Of a DNA stretch of 64,000 nt, positions 59,942-64,000 are shown one piece after another. A program made the position numbers and the translations under genes. Position 1 is the first letter of the stretch. Each line of letters opens with the position of its first letter. The notes beneath the pieces were generated by a model, which was not told the origin of the DNA, ran no database searches, and saw only the letters and a program-made list of their open reading frames with translations. This stretch comes from Fluviicola taffensis DSM 16823 (GTDB taxonomy: Bacteria > Bacteroidota > Bacteroidia > Flavobacteriales_D > Crocinitomicaceae), in contig NC_015321.1 of the NCBI RefSeq assembly GCF_000194605.1, positions 4,030,001 to 4,094,000 on the forward strand, read 5' to 3'.

Positions 59942-61834
59942 ATGTCAAAAAAGAGTCAAGAAATTCTTTCTAAATATTGGGGTTATTCGGAGTTTCGTCC
60001 TATGCAGGAAGAAATTATCGAAGCTTCCATCTATGGAAAAGATGTCATTGCTCTCTTACCAACTGGAGGCGGAAAGTCTATTTGCTTTCAGGTTCCAGGA
60101 ATTGCTCGTGAAGGAATTACCATTGTTGTTTCGCCCCTAATTGCATTGATGGAGGACCAAGTGAATCAATTGCAAAAAAGAGGAATTCGAGCAAAGGCAT
60201 TAACCAGCGGACTTTCCTTTCGAGAAATTGACATTTTACTAGACAATGCCAAATTTGGAGGGATTGACTTTCTATACATTTCTCCAGAGCGCATTCAAAC
60301 ACGCTTATTTCAGGAACGCGTTAAACAAATGGAAATCGCCTTGTTTGTAGTCGATGAGGCACATTGTATTTCTGAGTGGGGACATGATTTTCGACCTGCT
60401 TACATGGAGATTTCAAAACTTCGTGAATATCATCCAGAAGTGCCAATTATTGCCGTTACTGCAACTGCTACACCCAAGGTAAAGGAAGATATTGCGAGTC
60501 ATTTGAAATTGAAGAATCCAGAAATTTTTGAGGCTTCCTTTGAACGCACCAACGTTAGTTATGAGGTTTATCCTGTTTCCAACAAGTTAGATGCCATTGC
60601 AAAATGGATTCTCAAAAACCCCAATGATGTAGGGATTATCTATTGTCAAACTCGCAAAAGCGTGAAAGATGTGATGATTTATTTGCAAGCTCTGAAAATC
60701 AAAGCAAATATGTATCATGGTGGAATGAATGGCAAAGAGCGAAGTTTGGCATTAACGAACTGGCTTAGCGAACACACGCCCATCATGGTTGCAACAAACG
60801 CATTCGGTATGGGAATTGACAAACCTAATGTCCGATTTGTCTCTCACTACGAAATACCCAATAATCCGGAATCGTATTTTCAAGAAGCAGGTAGAGCTGG
60901 TAGAGATGGTAATGAATCTCGTACGTTTGCATTTGTCGAACCTGTAGATTTGAATGAAATTGCAGTTCGAGTGATGGCACAATTCCCAAGTCCTGATAAA
61001 ATCCGATTGATTTACAGGGCTTTGTGTAATTATTTGAAAGTTGCTATTGGCTCTGGTGAACACGAATCATACATCTTGCTCTTCAAGGATTTCGTGAAAA
61101 AGTTTAATTTGAACATGGCAGAAGTTTATCCAGCTTTCAGATTACTGGAAATGAACGGAAGTATTCTCTTTTCTGAACAAGGATTGAAAGGTTCACGGAT
61201 TAAAATCAGCATTGACAATACACACTTGTACGGTTTTCAATTGAAGAACCCAGTACTCGATCCATTGATAACTTGGATTTCTAGAAATCACAGTGAAGTG
61301 TTTGATTCATTCTGTGAAATTGATGAAGAGGAAGCTTGCAAACGCCTAAAGATTTCAAATCAAGAATTGGAAAGGCAATTGAAATATTTGGAAGAACACG
61401 GAATCATCGATATTACTTGGCGAACAGACTTACCTATGATTACGTTTCTACACGAAAGACTTCCAGATGATTACATTGAATTGAAACCAGAAGTCTATCA
61501 TTTTAGAAAAGAACGTGCTTTGGAACGAATGAACGTGATGAAAGCCTACATTGAAGGAAGACATTGCAGACCTCAATTCATCATTGCATATTTTGGACAA
61601 ACAAGTATTCCTTGTGGCAAATGTGACTATTGCTTGGAACAGCGTTTATTGGAAAAACACCCCCGATTGGAATTGGAACTCATTGAACTTTTGGAGCAAA
61701 AACCAATGACTTTAGCAGAAATCGTGAGTCAATTTGACGCATCCTTTGCTACCAAAATAAAATCCATTCTGAAAGAGCTGATCAATCAAGAACGAGTAAC
61801 TTTCAGTGAGATGTATTTCTCGCTCCCCCAGTAA
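59942..61834 (+). CDS. recQ: ATP-dependent DNA helicase RecQ
   Basis: 630 residues. Helicase motifs: FRPMQEEIIEA (motif 0), ALLPTGGGKSICFQ (Walker A), VDEAHCISEWGHDFRPAYM (DEAH and aromatic loop), ITATA-like TATATPK, FGMGIDKPNVRFV and QEAGRAGRDG (motif VI). The RQC zinc domain is CRPQFIIAYFG with CGKCDYC, followed by a winged helix. No HRDC domain can be seen, so it is the shorter form. It works in recombination and fork repair. The 3' end overlaps a convergent repressor gene by 32 bases. Confidence 0.94.
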   Translation: MSKKSQEILSKYWGYSEFRPMQEEIIEASIYGKDVIALLPTGGGKSICFQVPGIAREGITIVVSPLIALMEDQVNQLQKRGIRAKALTSGLSFREIDILLDNAKFGGIDFLYISPERIQTRLFQERVKQMEIALFVVDEAHCISEWGHDFRPAYMEISKLREYHPEVPIIAVTATATPKVKEDIASHLKLKNPEIFEASFERTNVSYEVYPVSNKLDAIAKWILKNPNDVGIIYCQTRKSVKDVMIYLQALKIKANMYHGGMNGKERSLALTNWLSEHTPIMVATNAFGMGIDKPNVRFVSHYEIPNNPESYFQEAGRAGRDGNESRTFAFVEPVDLNEIAVRVMAQFPSPDKIRLIYRALCNYLKVAIGSGEHESYILLFKDFVKKFNLNMAEVYPAFRLLEMNGSILFSEQGLKGSRIKISIDNTHLYGFQLKNPVLDPLITWISRNHSEVFDSFCEIDEEEACKRLKISNQELERQLKYLEEHGIIDITWRTDLPMITFLHERLPDDYIELKPEVYHFRKERALERMNVMKAYIEGRHCRPQFIIAYFGQTSIPCGKCDYCLEQRLLEKHPRLELELIELLEQKPMTLAEIVSQFDASFATKIKSILKELINQERVTFSEMYFSLPQ

Positions 61835-62624
61835 CAGTTCGTTTCAAATCGATGATTTCTCGCTGCAAATCCTGAATACTTCGCGTCAATTGTGAATCAT
61901 CGATACGCATTTCGGGTAAACTCGGAGAAATGTAATTGACAAATTTCCACATCTCCACAATCTCATTCACATTGACATAGTAAGGTAAATACAAGGGATT
62001 CGTTGAGCACAATTCAAAAGACTGTTGAGTCTCAATGAAGTTGTTGACAATTTTAAAAACAATTCCATCATCTTTAGTAACTACAATACAAGGCGTTCCA
62101 TTGCGAACACTTCCCCAATTTTGAATATACTCAGCAACAACGAAAGAACCTTCATCCACTGGAGGCATAGAATCGCCAACTATTGGGAAAGAGCGGTATT
62201 TTCTATTTTTAGATAAAAATGGTAAACTAAACGTTGGTAGAACTTTCAAATAATCAGGATCGGCATAACCCGTTGTGTAGCCTGCTCTCGCCTGCTGAGG
62301 AATTAATTCAATCATTTCATTATCATCCGCATCAACTAAAGAAGTTAAAACACGTAAATTATTCCCATTGATATCAGCATACAATCCAGAAGAAATCGTT
62401 GTCCAATCGCTATCTGTAAACGTAGAAAAATCCTTGGTCAATAAAGCATCAATCGGTACTCCGTAATAACTGCTAAGTGCAATTAAGGTATCAATACCAG
62501 GTTCTGCAATTTGATTCTCATAACCCGAATAACTACTTCGTGTTAATCCTAAATCAGCAGCCACTTCTTCCTGCGACTTTTTCTTGCTTTTTCGAACGAG
62601 TTTTAGATTGTTCCCTAATTTCAT
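61803..62624 (-). CDS. XRE-family repressor with S24 LexA-like domain
   Basis: 273 residues from ATG 62624 (a TTG three codons upstream is rejected). The N-terminal HTH (KSQEEVAADLGLTRSSYSGYE) is a Cro/C1-type helix-turn-helix. The C-terminal peptidase S24-like domain has SFPIVGDSMPPVDEGSFVVAE (Ser in GDSM) and DDGIVFKIVNN (candidate Lys), so self-cleavage is possible. A coiled tail (LTRSIQDLQREIIDLKRTVT) ends the protein. It resembles phage-type or SOS-like repressors, but no phage genes are near. It is convergent with recQ; its target is unknown. Confidence 0.85.
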   Translation of the reverse strand: MKLGNNLKLVRKSKKKSQEEVAADLGLTRSSYSGYENQIAEPGIDTLIALSSYYGVPIDALLTKDFSTFTDSDWTTISSGLYADINGNNLRVLTSLVDADDNEMIELIPQQARAGYTTGYADPDYLKVLPTFSLPFLSKNRKYRSFPIVGDSMPPVDEGSFVVAEYIQNWGSVRNGTPCIVVTKDDGIVFKIVNNFIETQQSFELCSTNPLYLPYYVNVNEIVEMWKFVNYISPSLPEMRIDDSQLTRSIQDLQREIIDLKRTVTGGARNTSH

Positions 62625-62641
62625 ACTGACCAATTTTTAGT

Positions 62642-62649
62642 CAAATATA
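62642..62649 (-). promoter_or_regulatory. Candidate -7 box for the S24 repressor
   Basis: The minus strand reads TATATTTG, 17 bases before the ATG. Immediately downstream, TGAC-N9-GTCA (62627-62643) forms a small inverted repeat overlapping the start region, as expected for autoregulation, though the arms are only four bases. Confidence 0.4.
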
Positions 62650-62717
62650 TGATTATTTTTTAATCTTTAGGGATTTAAATGAAAATTTTACACTTTCAAA
62701 GAGGAACAAAAGTCAAT

Positions 62718-63653
62718 TCATTCCTTCTTCTTTTGATGCATCTTTTGAAGAAATCGATGCACTTCAAACGTAATTGGCCTGCCGATTACCTCGGAATATA
62801 CTTTTACAAATTTCGCTCCTAGGAAGATGATTTGAGAAGAATAATACATCCAAGCCAAGAAAATCAGTAAAGTTCCTGCAATTCCCATTTGACTTCCAAA
62901 AAAGTACTTCGTCAAGTAAAATTTCAACCCAATTTGTCCAACATATAGCAGACAAGAAGTTAGTAATCCCCCCGATAAAGCCAATTTCCAAAGCACTTTT
63001 CCGTCATGAAGATATTTATAAACGATTGAAAATAAGATTGTATTAATTCCAATTGCAACCAAATGCTCAATCAAATTCATAATCCACTTTTGCTGTAAAT
63101 GCAATGATTCATACAACTCGCCACTAATCGACATGAAAATAGTTTCCCCTGTATAAAGGAGTACAATCGATATTCCAAATACAGCCAACATAAAAACAGA
63201 TCCCAATTTGATGAGAATGGTATACAAAATCTGAGTTTTTCGATCGTCAATTTTAACATGAATATCATAGAACTCATTGATACTCATTCGGAGGGAAGAA
63301 ATCAAAGCAGAGCTTGAAAACATCAACGCAATGATTCCGACAATATTGAGGATTACGCTGCTTTTTTCGAAATGAACTTCCGATAAAAAGTCGAGAATTC
63401 CAGAACTGTCTTTCATTCCAACTTGTTCTTCCAGCAACGTTTTTATGAGCTTCAGAATAGCTTCTTGTCCCATGATTGAGCCAAAACTAATTACCGCCAA
63501 ATAAATGATTGGAATAATCGCGAAAACTGCATAATAAGCCAATGCAGCCCCATGAAAAAAGGATTTCTCCCCAAAAAACTCTACAAAAGTTGTTTTAAAA
63601 AGTTGCAGAACTTCCTTCCAACTAAGCTTTGGTACTTTTCTTTTTGAGTCCAA
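62718..63653 (-). CDS. YihY/BrkB-family inner membrane protein
   Basis: 311 residues; the start is TTG at 63653, since a stop lies three codons upstream and no ATG occurs in the first part. The N-terminus (SWKEVLQLFKTTFVEFFGEKSFFHGAALAYYAVFAIIPIIY) has the YihY opening, with five to six membrane segments at about 35-60, 90-115, 138-165, 180-200, 215-235 and 245-275. SFFHGAALAYYAVFAI is the family signature. Formerly annotated as RNase BN, which is unsupported. The start overlaps the upstream ABC ATPase by 32 bases. Confidence 0.85.
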   Translation of the reverse strand: MDSKRKVPKLSWKEVLQLFKTTFVEFFGEKSFFHGAALAYYAVFAIIPIIYLAVISFGSIMGQEAILKLIKTLLEEQVGMKDSSGILDFLSEVHFEKSSVILNIVGIIALMFSSSALISSLRMSINEFYDIHVKIDDRKTQILYTILIKLGSVFMLAVFGISIVLLYTGETIFMSISGELYESLHLQQKWIMNLIEHLVAIGINTILFSIVYKYLHDGKVLWKLALSGGLLTSCLLYVGQIGLKFYLTKYFFGSQMGIAGTLLIFLAWMYYSSQIIFLGAKFVKVYSEVIGRPITFEVHRFLQKMHQKKKE

Positions 63654-64000
63654 TTCGTTTTATTTTTTTGAGTGACTTATTTGCATATAAAACCAATGTT
63701 TCTCCATTGTTTGTGCGGAAAAATGATTTCCAATATGCTCCAAAAAAAACAGCATCCATAAATTCAACTTCGATTCCACCCTTTTCTACTGCTTTATATT
63801 CGCAAGGTCGAAATAAAATTTTAGTTTTTCCTTCCTTCACTTCATTTAATTCACCGAAATATGCTCCTTCATTGAAACTTGTTGGATTAAAATAAAATTC
63901 GTGAGGTGAATCTACACGTGTTAATTTTCCTTTATCTAGAAAACCAATCTTCGAACACCACTGCATTACCTCTGCCCCTTCATGAGAAACTAAAATACAA
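63622..64000 (-). CDS. ABC transporter ATP-binding protein, C-terminal part (partial)
   Basis: The gene continues beyond the window's right edge; only about 125 C-terminal residues are present. Reading in frame through position 63999, CILVSHEGAEVMQWCSKIGF gives the H-loop (SH) of an ABC ATPase, followed by FLDKGKLTRVDSPHEFYFNP and a TOBE-like domain (GKTKILFRPCEYKAVEKGG, FFGAYWKSFFRTNNGE). This layout is that of FbpC/PotA-type importers for iron or small anions/polyamines; the substrate cannot be stated. The lysine-rich tail is short. It overlaps the YihY gene by 32 bases. Confidence 0.8.
   Translation of the reverse strand, partial: CILVSHEGAEVMQWCSKIGFLDKGKLTRVDSPHEFYFNPTSFNEGAYFGELNEVKEGKTKILFRPCEYKAVEKGGIEVEFMDAVFFGAYWKSFFRTNNGETLVLYANKSLKKIKRIGLKKKSTKA

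Noticed and set aside
61803-62624. Prophage repressor marking a prophage
   Set aside because: No integrase, structural phage genes or attachment sites lie near; housekeeping genes flank it on both sides.

Overview
The window is ordinary chromosomal DNA of a member of the Bacteroidota, most likely order Flavobacteriales; a Fluviicola/Crocinitomicaceae-like organism is my guess. The reasons are the low G+C content, Bacteroidota-type -7 boxes (TAnnTTTG) in front of many genes, a bacillithiol glycosyltransferase (BshA), the archaeal/eukaryotic-type prolyl-tRNA synthetase, a bifunctional HisB, DUF3276, DUF5683, FadL-like and WbqC proteins, and the SPI/lipoprotein style of the many secreted proteins. 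I see no phage, transposase, CRISPR array or rRNA. Genes are dense on both strands, with about 60 protein genes and two tRNA genes. The last gene, an ABC ATPase, runs off the right edge.

Layout. 0-8 kb: a Crp/Fnr regulator, a carotenoid-desaturase-like oxidoreductase, a small secreted protein, then bshA downstream of a GH3 glycosidase/serine-hydrolase fusion. 8-13 kb: a tight operon of mutL, two rhomboid proteases and a membrane-anchored endonuclease/phosphatase, followed by a lipoprotein. 13.7-16.5 kb: proC, a DbpA-like RNA helicase and a thioesterase. 16.6-21.1 kb: an envelope cassette of a NodU/SxtI-like carbamoyltransferase, a membrane SGNH hydrolase, a 49-residue DUF5989/SxtK-like protein, an SxtJ-like membrane protein and a methyltransferase. 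21.2-22.5 kb: two small-metabolism enzymes. 22.5-29.7 kb: a complete minus-strand histidine operon, hisG-hisDC(fused)-hisB-hisH-hisA-hisF-hisIE. It is preceded by a 16-codon His-rich leader peptide and an intrinsic terminator, that is, a transcription attenuator.

29.8-42 kb: a small exported protein, hemB, a lipoprotein/exported protein/TerB-ABC transporter operon, fabG, a porin-like barrel, rpsT behind two tRNA-Glu genes, a conserved hypothetical and proS. 41.6-48.6 kb: a Tyr/Asn/Gly-rich lipoprotein with a FadL-like barrel, a large helical hypothetical, a GH73-LysM glucosaminidase, and a divergent acyl-CoA reductase/2[4Fe-4S] ferredoxin pair. 48.7-55.8 kb: a secreted hypothetical, DUF3276, and the cluster parA-parB-DUF5683-dapB-lepB-wbqC. 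56-64 kb: a secreted hypothetical, ilvE, a DUF3298 protein, recQ convergent with an XRE-S24 repressor, a YihY/BrkB protein and the partial ABC ATPase.

The most interesting points are the histidine attenuator, which may be translated from an almost leaderless RNA; the in-frame HisD-HisC fusion; the SxtI/J/K-like carbamoylation cassette outside any toxin cluster; a MutL whose C-terminal endonuclease motifs look degenerate; several genes whose -7 box lies only 4-6 bases from the start codon; long inverted repeats in two convergent intergenic gaps; and paired or palindromic operator candidates before recQ and before the TerB-ABC operon. All functional statements rest on motif recognition by eye; no database search was run.
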